DNA of 64,000 nt from assembly GCF_026391055.1 (NCBI RefSeq), contig NZ_JAPLET010000030.1, forward strand, positions 248,001-312,000, given 5' to 3'. Position 1 is the stretch's first letter, and every line of letters begins with the position of its first letter. Made by a program: the position numbers and the translations under genes. Origin of the DNA: Spirosoma sp. (GTDB lineage Bacteria; Bacteroidota; Bacteroidia; Cytophagales; Spirosomataceae). Under the pieces are notes generated by a model. It saw nothing but the letters and a program-made list of their open reading frames with translations, made no database searches and was not told the origin of the DNA. Positions 9,231 through 19,280 of the stretch are shown one piece after another.

Positions 9231-10510
9231 ATGCGCTTACTCCTACCCCTGCTCCTGCTTACAACTTCGCTCCTTGCGCAGCCGCGCAACGTTTTACCCC
9301 AGTCAAATCGCCCGCTGAGGCCGGTTTCTCGCCCGAACGGCTGAAACGGCTGGACATCTGGTTGCAGGGGTTAATCGACAAAGACATTGCTCCCAATGCC
9401 GTAACGTTTGTGGCACACAAAGGAAAAATCGTCCATTACAAAGCCTTCGGGTATAGCAACCTGGCGAAGAAAACGCCCCTCAAACGCGACGATATTTACC
9501 GGATTGCCTCGCAGTCAAAGGCCATAACGACAGTCACGCTGATGACCTTGTTTGAAGAAGAGAAGTTTTTGCTCGACGACCCCATCTCCAAATACATTCC
9601 AGCCTTTAAGAACCCTAAAGTGCTGGTCAGCTACGATAAAAAAGACCCTGTTGGCGGCAGTTACGATACCCGTCCGGCCAAAGGCGAAATCACGATCCGC
9701 CAGCTGCTGAGCCATAACGCGGGCATTCCCTACGAACACCCTCTCGACCAGCGTCCCGAGTTTAAGGTACCATTCTTTAACTCGACGGCCCCCGATAAGC
9801 TCGAAGATGTGATCAATAAACTGGCGAAGCGCCCCCTGCTGCGCGACCCCGGAACGGACTCTACCGGCGCGGGTTTCACCTACGGCCTCAACATCGACAT
9901 TATCGGGCGACTCATCGAAGTGCTGTCCGGCAAACCGTTCGACGTTGCCATGCGCGAACGGGTGCTGGAACCGCTCGGCATGACCGACACCTATTTCTAC
10001 CTGCCCGACAGCAAAGCCAGCCGACTGGTGGAACTGTACGAAAAACCGAGCATGGACAAGCCGCTGGCCCTCCACCCGAATGAAGCTTACCGAAACTTTG
10101 CTACCTCGGGAGCCAAAACGCTCTTTTTGGGCGGAGCCGGTCTGGTCAGTTCTATCGAAGACTATGCAAAGATTTGTCAAATGCTGCTAAATGGCGGCAC
10201 CTTCAACAACAAGCGCATCATTGGCCGCAAAACCGTCGAGATGATGCTCCGCAACCAGATCGGAGCCGCCGAAGTATGGGATCGAAAGGACAAATTCGGC
10301 CTTGGCTTCCAGCTGATTACCGAGGGTTCTCACTACGGCGATCAGGCCACACCGGGCTCCTACACCTGGGGCGGCATGTACTGTTCCGAATTTACCATCG
10401 ACCCAAAAGAGGAGCTTATTCTCCTGATTTTCACGAACGTACAGCCTTACGCTTATTACGGCGATTTCGTTAAAAAGTTTAGGATAGCTGTTTATCAGGC
10501 GTTGGAGTAA
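9231..10510 (+). CDS. Serine hydrolase (beta-lactamase/class C-like), apparently frameshifted near 9297-9300; the ORF track start is the TTG at 9362
   Basis: Body frame: VKSPAEAGFSPERLKRLDIWLQGLIDKDIAPNAVTF...IASQSKAITTVTL (SxxK), YGLN (YxN). Signal peptide MRLLLPLLLLTTSLLAQPRNVLP starts at ATG 9231 in another frame. Confidence 0.85.
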
Positions 10511-10561
10511 ACGATAGTACTGACAAGCTTTTACGGACAATCAACTCAAACCAGAAACGCC

Positions 10562-11203
10562 ATGAATTCGCAAAAAACAGCCGTTGTCCTGATTGAATAT
10601 CAGAATGATTTTACGTCGCCGGGGGGCAGCCTGCACGATGCCGTGAAAGGGGTGATGGACTCATCGAACATGCTGAACAATACCCTCGATCTCGTTGCCA
10701 AAGCCCGGGAGGCCGGTGCTGTCATCATCCACTCGCCAATTAGCTTTCAGGAAGGTTATTTTGAGATCACGAAGCATCCGTATGGCATTTTGAAAGGTGT
10801 GGTGGATAGCCAGTCGTTTCGCAAAGGCTCGTGGGGTGTTGAGATCATTGATTCGCTGGCACCGCAATCCGACGATATTGTGCTCGAAGGCAAGCGTGGT
10901 TTAGATGCGTTTGCCAGTACTAACCTCGACTTCATTCTCCGCAGTAAAGGCATAGAAACCATTGCATTGGGTGGCTTCCTGACCAACTGCTGCGTCGAAT
11001 CGACCATGCGGTCGGGTTATGAGAAAGGGTTTGAAGTTATTACCCTAACCGACTGTACGGCCACCCTCAGTGAAGAAGAACAGGCCTTTGCCTGCGCTAA
11101 AAACTTCCCGATGTTTTCCAAACCCATGACGCACACGCAGTTTCTGGACGAACTAACGGGCGAGACCGTTCAGAAAGTCGAAACGCGGGGTTATTCGGCT
11201 TAA
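10562..11203 (+). CDS. Isochorismatase-like cysteine hydrolase
   Basis: AVVLIEYQNDFTSPGG, LEGKRGLDAFASTNLDFILRSKGIETIALGGFLTNCCVESTMRSGYEKGFEVITLTDCTAT. Confidence 0.92.
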   Translation: MNSQKTAVVLIEYQNDFTSPGGSLHDAVKGVMDSSNMLNNTLDLVAKAREAGAVIIHSPISFQEGYFEITKHPYGILKGVVDSQSFRKGSWGVEIIDSLAPQSDDIVLEGKRGLDAFASTNLDFILRSKGIETIALGGFLTNCCVESTMRSGYEKGFEVITLTDCTATLSEEEQAFACAKNFPMFSKPMTHTQFLDELTGETVQKVETRGYSA

Positions 11204-11226
11204 GATTCATCCATTCTGTTTCCCCT

Positions 11227-11262
11227 AAACCTATAAGGTATCTGAGACCTTATAGGTTTTTT
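11227..11262 (+). terminator. Rho-independent terminator
   Basis: aaacctataaggt-atctgag-accttataggttt followed by ttt. Confidence 0.8.
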
Positions 11263-11265
11263 CAT

Positions 11266-12345
11266 ATGTCATGGACTCATTTTTTCTATTTTTGTATTGA
11301 ATTATTCCAACCTATGGTCAAAAAAATTGCTCTTGTCTTTGTAGGGGTTTTGCTGGCGTTAGTTGTCTGGCAATGGGAGTTGGTTAGCTATGGATGGATG
11401 CAGGCGAAAGGACAGGTGCGACTTTTATGGAATACAAAACCTGTAGCCGACGTACTGGCCGATCCGGCCTACCCAGATTCGACAAAGCAAAAAATAGAAC
11501 TAATCCGGGAAATCAAGCGTTTTGCCATCGACTCGCTCGGGTTGGATAAGTCCGGTAGCTACGAATCGTTTTATGACCAGCAGGGCAAGCCGATTTTATG
11601 GGTAGTTACAGCCGCACAACCGTACCAACTCGTTGCAAAGCAGTGGCATTTCCCTATAATCGGCACGTTTTCATACAAAGGTTTTTTTGAAAAAGACCGG
11701 GCCGACACGACCAAAGCGGAGTTGCAACGGGACGGTCTGGATACGCGTATCGGGGAAGTATCGGCCTGGTCGACATTAGGATTTTTAAACGATCCGATTC
11801 TATCCAGCTTTCTGGATAGACCGGTCGGAAGCTTGGCCGAGTTGATTATTCATGAACTGACGCATGGTACATTATTTATCAAAAACAGCCTTGAATACAA
11901 TGAAAATCTGGCTGATTTTGTAGGCGAATACGGTGCATTACGCTTTATGGCTCAGAAATACGGCAGAAATTCCGTGCCCTATCGTGACTATCTGGCCACA
12001 AAAGTGTTTTATGAAAAGTACGATGAGCATATATTGCATGGCACCCGAGTACTCGACAGTTTGTACAAGACGTTTAAACCAACCACGCCTACGATGATCA
12101 AAGATTCGTTGAAGTGGCAGACCATCCGGCAAATCGTTGTTTCGTCGGATACCATTAACACCGGCGAACGTTCAATAAAAAAGCGGGCTGCCGGAAAACT
12201 AAACTTACCGAATAATGCGTATTTCATTGGTTATCTGACCTATCGAAAACAGCAGAATCGGTTTCGGCAGGAATTTGAAAATCGGTTTGGAGGGGATTTC
12301 AACCGGTACCTGACTTACCTGAAACAAACCTATCCATCCTTATAA
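11266..12345 (+). CDS. Predicted membrane-anchored aminopeptidase; true start probably ATG 11314
   Basis: IIHELTHGTLFIKN (HExxH) and NENLADFVGEYGA; N-terminal TM from MVKKIALVFVGVLLALVVW. Resembles the predicted aminopeptidase family (PF10023-like, from memory). Confidence 0.65.
   Translation: MSWTHFFYFCIELFQPMVKKIALVFVGVLLALVVWQWELVSYGWMQAKGQVRLLWNTKPVADVLADPAYPDSTKQKIELIREIKRFAIDSLGLDKSGSYESFYDQQGKPILWVVTAAQPYQLVAKQWHFPIIGTFSYKGFFEKDRADTTKAELQRDGLDTRIGEVSAWSTLGFLNDPILSSFLDRPVGSLAELIIHELTHGTLFIKNSLEYNENLADFVGEYGALRFMAQKYGRNSVPYRDYLATKVFYEKYDEHILHGTRVLDSLYKTFKPTTPTMIKDSLKWQTIRQIVVSSDTINTGERSIKKRAAGKLNLPNNAYFIGYLTYRKQQNRFRQEFENRFGGDFNRYLTYLKQTYPSL
11287..11294 (+). promoter_or_regulatory. Putative -7 box of a Bacteroidota-type promoter
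   Basis: TATTTTTG (TAnnTTTG), 20 nt upstream of ATG 11314; no clear -33 TTTG at standard spacing. Confidence 0.4.
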
Positions 12346-12375
12346 ACGAAGCCCGGTGGCCGGGCGGTTGTTCGT

Positions 12376-13167
12376 ATGAAGAAGTTATTGATTAGCTTGG
12401 GTATCCTATCTGCACTGAGCACTGGCTTTGTGGCGATGAATACCTATCGACGCGTTCATAATACCAGTTTTGGTCCGGGCGAGCACCTGGAATATCGGGT
12501 ACACTATGGGTTTATCAACGCAGCCGAAGCTGTTGTCGATGTAAGTCCTACGCTCTATAAAGTCAATGAGCGTCCCTGTTATCGGGTCAACGTCGACGCC
12601 CGGACGCTGGGTGCTTTCGACCTCGTTACGCGCATCCGGGATACCTGGCGGTCGTACATCGACACCTCGGCTATTCTGCCGCAGAAATTTTATACCAACC
12701 TTCAGGAAAACAGCTACCGTAAGGAAGAGAACATTACGTTCAACCACGAAGCGAATACGGTGAAAGCTGAAGAGCGCACCGAGAAGGACGTTTTTAAAGT
12801 CCCGGATAATGTGCATGACCTGATTAGCGGTTACTACTTCCTGCGCACCATTGATTTCAGTAAATTAAGCAGCGGGCAGGTAATCGAAGTCCCGGCTTTT
12901 TACGACGATACTGTCTATAACATGAAGGTGCGCTACCGCGGTAAAGATGTTGTGAAGACAAAGCAGGGCAAGATCAATGTCATTAAGCTGAATCCGGTTC
13001 TGCCGCAGAATAAACTCATCAAGGAAGAAGAATCCATCCGAATTTTCGTTTCCGACGATGCGAATAAAGTACCCATCAAGGTAGAAGTCGACTTTTTTGT
13101 CGGCTCCATGGAAATGGACCTCAAACGCGATGGGGGGCTGAAACAGCCGCTGCGCTATTATAAGTAG
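12376..13167 (+). CDS. DUF3108-like secreted protein
   Basis: GEHLEYRVHYGFINAAEAVVDV...VDARTLGAFDLVTRIRDTWRSYID...KTKQGKINVIKLNPVL...PIKVEVDFFVGSMEMDL pattern. Confidence 0.65.
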   Translation: MKKLLISLGILSALSTGFVAMNTYRRVHNTSFGPGEHLEYRVHYGFINAAEAVVDVSPTLYKVNERPCYRVNVDARTLGAFDLVTRIRDTWRSYIDTSAILPQKFYTNLQENSYRKEENITFNHEANTVKAEERTEKDVFKVPDNVHDLISGYYFLRTIDFSKLSSGQVIEVPAFYDDTVYNMKVRYRGKDVVKTKQGKINVIKLNPVLPQNKLIKEEESIRIFVSDDANKVPIKVEVDFFVGSMEMDLKRDGGLKQPLRYYK

Positions 13168-13191
13168 ACGAATCAATACGCCTACATAAGG

Positions 13192-13228
13192 AGATGGGGG
13201 CTGCAGCTTTAACCTGTAGCCCCCATCT
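13192..13228 (+). terminator. Hairpin in a convergent intergenic region
   Basis: agatgggggctgcag-ctttaac-ctgtagcccccatct, 15-bp arms with one G-U-type mismatch. Confidence 0.6.
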
Positions 13229-13290
13229 TCGTAATGAATCTGACAAAAAACGTCTTTTATCGTGTTATCAGCACTTTAACAGACTTACTC

Positions 13291-14727
13291 TTAAGCGCGG
13301 TGTATTGGAAGCAGCATGCCCTCCACCCTAGACTGATTACCGGCATAAAATTGACCATTCAGGGTAACGAGACCGGGGGCGGCAGGTGCCGACAGCACAC
13401 TAATGCTTTGCGTAGACGTACCGGAACAGCCCTGGTTGGTAACTGAATACATAATCGTATACGGTCCACCCGCCTGAACACGACCGGGCTAGAACATACT
13501 TTTCTCTATACCAACCCCCGCGAAGATGCCACCCAGTGTACTGGCAGTGAGATTAACGGGAGTAGACTCCTGACATAGGCTGGCGGGTAGGCCGGTAAAC
13601 GAAGCATTAGGAAGGCTGTTTATGGTAATGGCCAGGCTCGCGCTACTGGTCGCCCCCGTCGCATCGGTAACTACTACGTTTACCGAAATCACCTGAGCCA
13701 TGTTCGCCCGAAGTTGAATGGTATTATCAACAGCATTACTTAGAATAGCGTCACCAGTGGAATACTACGAATAGGTGTAAGGCGCTGTGCCTCCGCTGGC
13801 CTGTGCTACAGGCTGCGTCTGGCAACCAGCGCATAGACTCAATGTTGTGGCAGTTAATGAACTTACAAGCAAAGTAGCCCCGGCCTGCACGCTGGACTGA
13901 CTCACTGGCTGCTGGGTGAGGGCAATTGGTGTTGCACTGGTCTGCTGCGATTCGTAGGCACCAGCATCAATCGTGCCACCGGCAGGAAACAGGCGGGAAT
14001 TACCCGCCAGATCGGTAGCCGGACCATTTGCACTGGTGTACGCTGAGTTCAGCCCTGTATTGACCGCTGGTGAACAAGGAGACAGTTGCAGACTCCCCTC
14101 ACGGACGAAGGGAGCAATAGTGATAAATTGGTTGGCACTGCCGCTGGTCAGCACAACACCTGCTTCCAGAACACTAATTGTTGACACAGTATGCCCCTGG
14201 CCACCACTAGTTACGCCAGATGGCGGGCTGTACGTTTCGTTAACGACAGCATTCGTGCCACCGTTGTTCCAAAGGATACAATTGGTTAGGTTAAGCTGGC
14301 TTATGACAAGAACAAACCGGGTGAAAAGTGGCGTTGCAGTATTCAGAAATGCGCCCCCACGGGGGTGGTAGTGTCGCTCAGCGTACGGTTGATCAAGGTA
14401 GACAGGGTCTGGAGAGACGTTGTTCCCCGGGCATCGTTGTACATGCCCCTCCGGCTCGTAGCCGTATTCCCGACAAAAGCGATCACTCGTCATTGTAGGT
14501 TTATACAGGCCTCCGGCCAGTCGAAATACGGTACCCGCCGATGCGCTGGCCAATTGAGCCTGTAAGGCTGAACCCGGTAACGCATTGGCCCAGTCGGCAC
14601 CGGTTTGCGGCCCTGCTCCGGCGGGGGTGACGTAAACAGTTTGCCCCCATAGATACACCGGAGTTAGTAGCCATAGACAAGTAACCGGCAGACGGCATAA
14701 AAGTGCCTTGTTGAGTAAAGTAGGCAT
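13291..14727 (-). pseudogene. Degraded secreted surface protein (beta-helix-like N-terminus plus PKD/Ig-like repeats)
   Basis: Signal peptide MPTLLNKALLCRLPVTCLWLLTPVYLWGQTVYVTPAGAGPQTGADWANAL; in-frame TAG at 13765-13767 and 13489-13491 with sensible protein on both sides; an internal segment (about 14349-14470) reads sensibly only in another frame (AFVGNTATSRRGMYNDARGTTSLQTLSTLINRTLSDTTT). Confidence 0.8.
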
Positions 14728-14951
14728 CTTCACCACAAAATAAAAGTAAGAGGATAAGAAAGTTGAACTACAGTAAAATATGATTATTTCATTATAGTAG
14801 TTACTTAAAGCCACATTACACTATTTATAGTACAGAGACTATAGGATAATATTATAGTCGACTCAACACCTATTTCATTCATTTATCTGTAACTACCGCT
14901 ACCTCATGTTCGCGTCATTTCCTACATTCGTCGTTCAGTAAAAAAAACGTT

Positions 14952-15512
14952 ATGAAAAAATCATTCTTTCTACTGTTCTTTCTGGTCATAACAACCAATG
15001 TGATTGGGCAATCCTTCTTTACCCCACAAAAGCGAACATCGGGTTACGTCAATATCAGTGAATTTGGGTACGCGCCCAGCATCGACGGGCGTGCCGGGGC
15101 CATAACCGTTTCAACGGTCAACGGCTACAAACCAAACGATCACTTCTCGGCAGGCCTGGGCGTTTCTTATGTACGCTTCAGTACGGGCTCTACCAATATC
15201 GTCAACTTCATGCCGATCTTCGCTGACGTACGGGCTTATATCGGTGGGCGAACGGCCTTGATGCTGGTAGGCGATATTGGTTACGGTCTACTGCTCGATA
15301 ACGTCAAAACGACCTACACCAGCAGCAAGGGAGATCTATACATTAACCCGGCCATTGGCATTCGCACTTACGTGTCCGAAAAATCGGCGCTTGTGCTGAG
15401 TGTTGGTTATTTGTCACAGTATGTACTTAATCGGGCCGACTACAATGGGGACCGGTACAACAGCTCCGAACATTCTGACAATGTAAGTGTCAAGCTCGGT
15501 TTTCTTTTCTAA
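14952..15512 (+). CDS. Hypothetical outer-membrane beta-barrel-like protein
   Basis: Signal peptide MKKSFFLLFFLVITTNVIGQ; alternating beta-strand sequence ending ...NVSVKLGFLF (C-terminal aromatic). Confidence 0.6.
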   Translation: MKKSFFLLFFLVITTNVIGQSFFTPQKRTSGYVNISEFGYAPSIDGRAGAITVSTVNGYKPNDHFSAGLGVSYVRFSTGSTNIVNFMPIFADVRAYIGGRTALMLVGDIGYGLLLDNVKTTYTSSKGDLYINPAIGIRTYVSEKSALVLSVGYLSQYVLNRADYNGDRYNSSEHSDNVSVKLGFLF

Positions 15513-15607
15513 CGCTCTCCCCTGTTCAAACAGTCATTGACAAACAACCATCGCCCTGATGCCTGACCAGTGCGCTATTGCCCTCTGCTCAGGTTTAATT
15601 CACCCAT

Positions 15608-16474
15608 ATGATTTATTTATACCGCCAGTTTATTGGCCTTTGCCTGGTTGGCCTACTGGCTATTGATGCCAGTGCCCAAAACCAACCTTCCGTTCAGATT
15701 ATGCTCGCAGGCTTCGACCACCTGAACCAACTCTATAACCAACAGCCCCAGTCGGATGTGTATAGTCCTAAAAAACAGGCAGAAATCAACCAACTCAATA
15801 CCTGCTTTCAGGCCTACGCCCCCGATATGATTATGGTTGAAGTCGACCCCATCGAACAACCTCGAATCGACAGTTTATTCGCCCTTTATTCAGCGGGGAA
15901 GTTGACCCTGGATGACTTGCCTTACGGACGTAGTGAGACCTACCAAATTGGGTTTGCCCTGGCAAAACGCTTAAAGCATAAGCGTGTCTATTGCGTTGAT
16001 CATTACGAAGCCACATCGCAGTCACTACTGACCGACGGAACCAACATTGATGTGTATCAACGAGCGCTGCAACAGTTGCAGGGACTTGCCCGTCCGTTAA
16101 AAAAACAGGTTCAGCAAGACAGTTTATCGGTATACGAATACATACGCAGGCTCAATCAGCCGGAAATGATCGCGCTTACGCATCGCCTGTTTTATAACTT
16201 ACCGGCTCTAGTGGTAAACGGCGAGTTTTCCAAAACGGCCACGAACACCCTGGATGTGAGCAAAATTGACAAACGGTACATCGGTGCCGAATTTATCAGT
16301 CTGTTTTACAATCGAAACCTGAAAATTTACAGCAATGCCCTGATAAGCCAGCGTCAGTATCAGGGCAAGAAACTGCTGTTACTCTTTGGGCAGACTCATG
16401 TTGGTGTATTACAAGAACTCGTCAAGGCAAATCCGGACTACAAGCTGGTGTCTCCCCTCACCTATTGCAGGTAA
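15608..16474 (+). CDS. DUF5694-like secreted protein
   Basis: Signal peptide; QIMLAGFDHLNQLYN...YAPDMIMVEVDP...LLLLFGQTHVGVLQELV. Confidence 0.55.
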   Translation: MIYLYRQFIGLCLVGLLAIDASAQNQPSVQIMLAGFDHLNQLYNQQPQSDVYSPKKQAEINQLNTCFQAYAPDMIMVEVDPIEQPRIDSLFALYSAGKLTLDDLPYGRSETYQIGFALAKRLKHKRVYCVDHYEATSQSLLTDGTNIDVYQRALQQLQGLARPLKKQVQQDSLSVYEYIRRLNQPEMIALTHRLFYNLPALVVNGEFSKTATNTLDVSKIDKRYIGAEFISLFYNRNLKIYSNALISQRQYQGKKLLLLFGQTHVGVLQELVKANPDYKLVSPLTYCR

Positions 16475-16500
16475 ACGGTTTTTCGGTTGGTCTGACGTTA

Positions 16501-17502
16501 TCATCGTAGCTTTCTAAAGTAGCTCCAGCCAGTGCGTAACCAGTTTTCAATTGTACTCAGTCGATTCCAGCGCAGCGCCCAGAATGGTTCTTCAATCGCC
16601 CCGAAACTCTGATAAAAGCTACGAATTGAAGGCTTTTCGGGGCTCTCGAAGTCAAAGACTACCGGCTGGCCCGCTTTTTCCTGAATCAACTGGTCGATAA
16701 GCATCGTGCGGGCATTCGCTTTTCGACCTAATGGAGAGGCCGCGTTGAACAGATACGTAATACGGGTCTCCTCGCAGACAAACAAAGCACCTGCTTCAAT
16801 TTGGCCATCATAAACGGCGTATCGCAGCACAGATAAACCACGTTTATGCAGCGACTGAGCCAGCATCCTTAACAGTTCATAGGCCCAGTCGGCAACGCCC
16901 CCATCAATGGTATCGGCATGGTTTTCCCGGAATAATATCAGCAACGGACCAATATCTGCTGACTCAATGAAAGCCCAGCGAGCGTTAACCCCAAATTCAT
17001 GGCAAGCACGGCGCAGGTTCTGTTTACGGTCGCGTGTGTAAGCAGCGTAAACACGATCGTAACCGACCGACAGGTCGATGGTATGGGTAGTCCGTGAATG
17101 ACAGGCGACGGAAGAAAGATCGATGCCGGGTTGTTGCTGTATACAAAACAGCGAACCATACCGATACTGCTCGAGCAGTTGTTCAAAGAATGGGGCCGTA
17201 TTCAGCCATACGCCAGCGCTAAAGATGGACAGGAAGGGGCAGAAAAACGGCTGGTGTACAACCCACCGGTACGCAATCCCGGCAACCCGTTTCCGACGTA
17301 ATGGAACCGGCATCACCGCCTGGTACGCTCCAGACTTATCTACCTTCACGATGCCCATCCACTGCCACTCGGGTGCGGGCAGTATGGCATCCAAATACCA
17401 TGAATAGCCGTATACCCTTACCTGACGGGAGCTTGCTACACAGGTATCCCAGGCATCGGTATTAAGTTCAGAGCGGGTGATAGTTTTCAGCATGATAAAC
17501 AT
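16501..17502 (-). CDS. GNAT/FemAB-like acyltransferase
   Basis: YDRVYAAYTRDRKQNLRRA...VLRYAVYDGQIEAGALFVCEETRITYLFNAASPLGRKANARTMLIDQLI...VFDFESPEKPSIRSFYQSFGA, typical of the GNAT/FemAB fold. Confidence 0.65.
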   Translation of the reverse strand: MFIMLKTITRSELNTDAWDTCVASSRQVRVYGYSWYLDAILPAPEWQWMGIVKVDKSGAYQAVMPVPLRRKRVAGIAYRWVVHQPFFCPFLSIFSAGVWLNTAPFFEQLLEQYRYGSLFCIQQQPGIDLSSVACHSRTTHTIDLSVGYDRVYAAYTRDRKQNLRRACHEFGVNARWAFIESADIGPLLILFRENHADTIDGGVADWAYELLRMLAQSLHKRGLSVLRYAVYDGQIEAGALFVCEETRITYLFNAASPLGRKANARTMLIDQLIQEKAGQPVVFDFESPEKPSIRSFYQSFGAIEEPFWALRWNRLSTIENWLRTGWSYFRKLR

Positions 17503-17567
17503 GCTGACGAATAAACCGGGGTAAAGTCTCTTTCCGAGAGTATCCCGATTCAGTTGGCCGGTTCCAT

Positions 17568-19001
17568 TTATTTGAACTGGCCCTTTAGCTTCTCAATAAT
17601 ATCACGGGTTTCGGCATGTTTGGCGACCAGATCACTTACCGTTTGTACGGCATGGATGACGGTGCTGTGGTCACGCCCGCCAAAATGGTAGCCAATGGAT
17701 TTCAGCGACAGGTCGGTTTTCTCTTTGGCCAGATACATAGCAATCTGCCGGGGATGAACCAGTTCGCGTTTTCGGCTTTTCGCTTTCAGGTCGGCAATGG
17801 TTACGTTGAAAAAGCTGGCAACGGCTTCCTGAACCGAGTCGATCGTAACTTCCCGATCGGAGTCGACAACGATGTTGCGCAGGGTTTGCTTGGCCAGCTC
17901 AAGGTCGATTTCCCGCCGGTTGAGTGATGCCTGCGCCATCAGCGACACAATGACGCCCTCCAGTTCCCGAACGTTTGTATTGACACTATGCGCCAGGTAC
18001 TCGATCACATTGTCGTCAATATAAATCCCTTCGGCCTGAAGTTTTTTCTGAATGATGGCGATACGGGTTTCGAGGTCGGGCGTCTGCAAATCGGCCGATA
18101 ACCCCCACTTAAAACGCGACAATAGCCGATCTTCCAGCCCGTCCAGTGCCCTCGGTGCCCGGTCGGAGGTCATAATAATCTGCTTACCGGACTGGTGGAG
18201 GTGATTAAAGATGTGGAAGAAAATCTCCTGCGTTTTCTCTTTCTTCTGCAAAAACTGCACATCGTCGATCACCAGCACATCGACCTGCATATAAAACGAG
18301 GTGAAGTCGCGAATACCATCCGAACGGACGGCATTCAGAAACTGGTTCGTAAACTTCTCCGACGTAACATACAGGACAAACTTGCCCTGGTTGTTATTCT
18401 TGATAAAGTTACCGATGGCCTGTACCAAGTGGGTTTTACCCAGCCCCACCCCGCCATAGATCATGAGCGGATTGAACGAGGTTACGCCCGGTCGCTCGGC
18501 AACGGCATAACCTGCCGATCGCGCCAGCCGGTTACAATCACCTTCCACATAATTGTCGAAGGTATAGCTTGGATTCAGGTACGAGTCCAGCGTTAGCGAA
18601 TCGAGGTCTTTGAGCTGGAACGGACTCTTCAGAATATCGGGGTTGACATTGTCCGGCTTGGAGGTGTGCGTCGATTTGGTAGTGGGCACATTAACCGTAA
18701 GCGGCCGGTTCTGCTCGTTGCCTTTATCGACAATGATGGAGTATTCGAGCTGGCCATCGCGTCCAATAGCGGTGTCAAGGGCTTTACGCAGGGCGTGTAC
18801 GAAGTTTTCCTCCAGCCATTCGTAGAAAAACTCACTCGGTACCTGAATGGTCAGGACATGACCATTTAGCCGCAGGGGAACAATTGGCTCGAACCATGTA
18901 TTAAAACTCTGTTCGGGGACAATCTCCCGTATGACATTCAGACAGCGATTCCACACCGTCGTTACTTCACGCTGCATGCCGGTCTGAGGAGTTACATTCA
19001 C
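17568..19001 (-). CDS. dnaA: Chromosomal replication initiator protein DnaA
   Basis: NPLMIYGGVGLGKTHLVQAIGN (Walker A), VLVIDDVQFLQKKEKTQEIFFHIFN, SRFKWGLSADLQTPDLETRIAI, RDHSTVIHAVQTV. Confidence 0.98.
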   Translation of the reverse strand: MNVTPQTGMQREVTTVWNRCLNVIREIVPEQSFNTWFEPIVPLRLNGHVLTIQVPSEFFYEWLEENFVHALRKALDTAIGRDGQLEYSIIVDKGNEQNRPLTVNVPTTKSTHTSKPDNVNPDILKSPFQLKDLDSLTLDSYLNPSYTFDNYVEGDCNRLARSAGYAVAERPGVTSFNPLMIYGGVGLGKTHLVQAIGNFIKNNNQGKFVLYVTSEKFTNQFLNAVRSDGIRDFTSFYMQVDVLVIDDVQFLQKKEKTQEIFFHIFNHLHQSGKQIIMTSDRAPRALDGLEDRLLSRFKWGLSADLQTPDLETRIAIIQKKLQAEGIYIDDNVIEYLAHSVNTNVRELEGVIVSLMAQASLNRREIDLELAKQTLRNIVVDSDREVTIDSVQEAVASFFNVTIADLKAKSRKRELVHPRQIAMYLAKEKTDLSLKSIGYHFGGRDHSTVIHAVQTVSDLVAKHAETRDIIEKLKGQFK

Positions 19002-19045
19002 GGGTTTATACTTCTGTTACGTTGGGGGCCGTCAAAAAAGGGAGA

Positions 19046-19053
19046 CAAATGTA
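19046..19053 (-). promoter_or_regulatory. Putative dnaA -7 box
   Basis: Minus strand TACATTTG (TAnnTTTG), 45 nt upstream of the start; no clear -33 TTTG. Confidence 0.35.
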
Positions 19054-19280
19054 TGAAAATATCTGACCGGCCCATACTGCCTAGGTCACGTTTTTCTGAC
19101 TTATTGGTCATTCTTTTAATGGTATGCTAAAAATACGCTATTCGAACAGAAGGGCAATGCCGGATGAAAATACCTTTGAATAATGCAATCGGGCTTATAG
19201 CAAATGCGTGAAATTTTTGCCTTATCTCTGTAAAAAAGAAAAACAGTACTTTTACCGGTATCTCGCACTAAACAAACCTG

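Noticed and set aside
9515-10180. 221-aa minus-strand ORF
   Set aside because: Antisense to the serine hydrolase body, which has clear SxxK/YxN motifs.
13291-14727. Amber (TAG) recoding in the surface-protein gene
   Set aside because: Both in-frame stops are TAG, but an additional frame change and apparent deletion make pseudogenisation the simpler explanation.
19002-19280. Possible oriC next to dnaA
   Set aside because: I searched by eye for TTATCCACA-type DnaA boxes and found no convincing cluster, so no origin is claimed.
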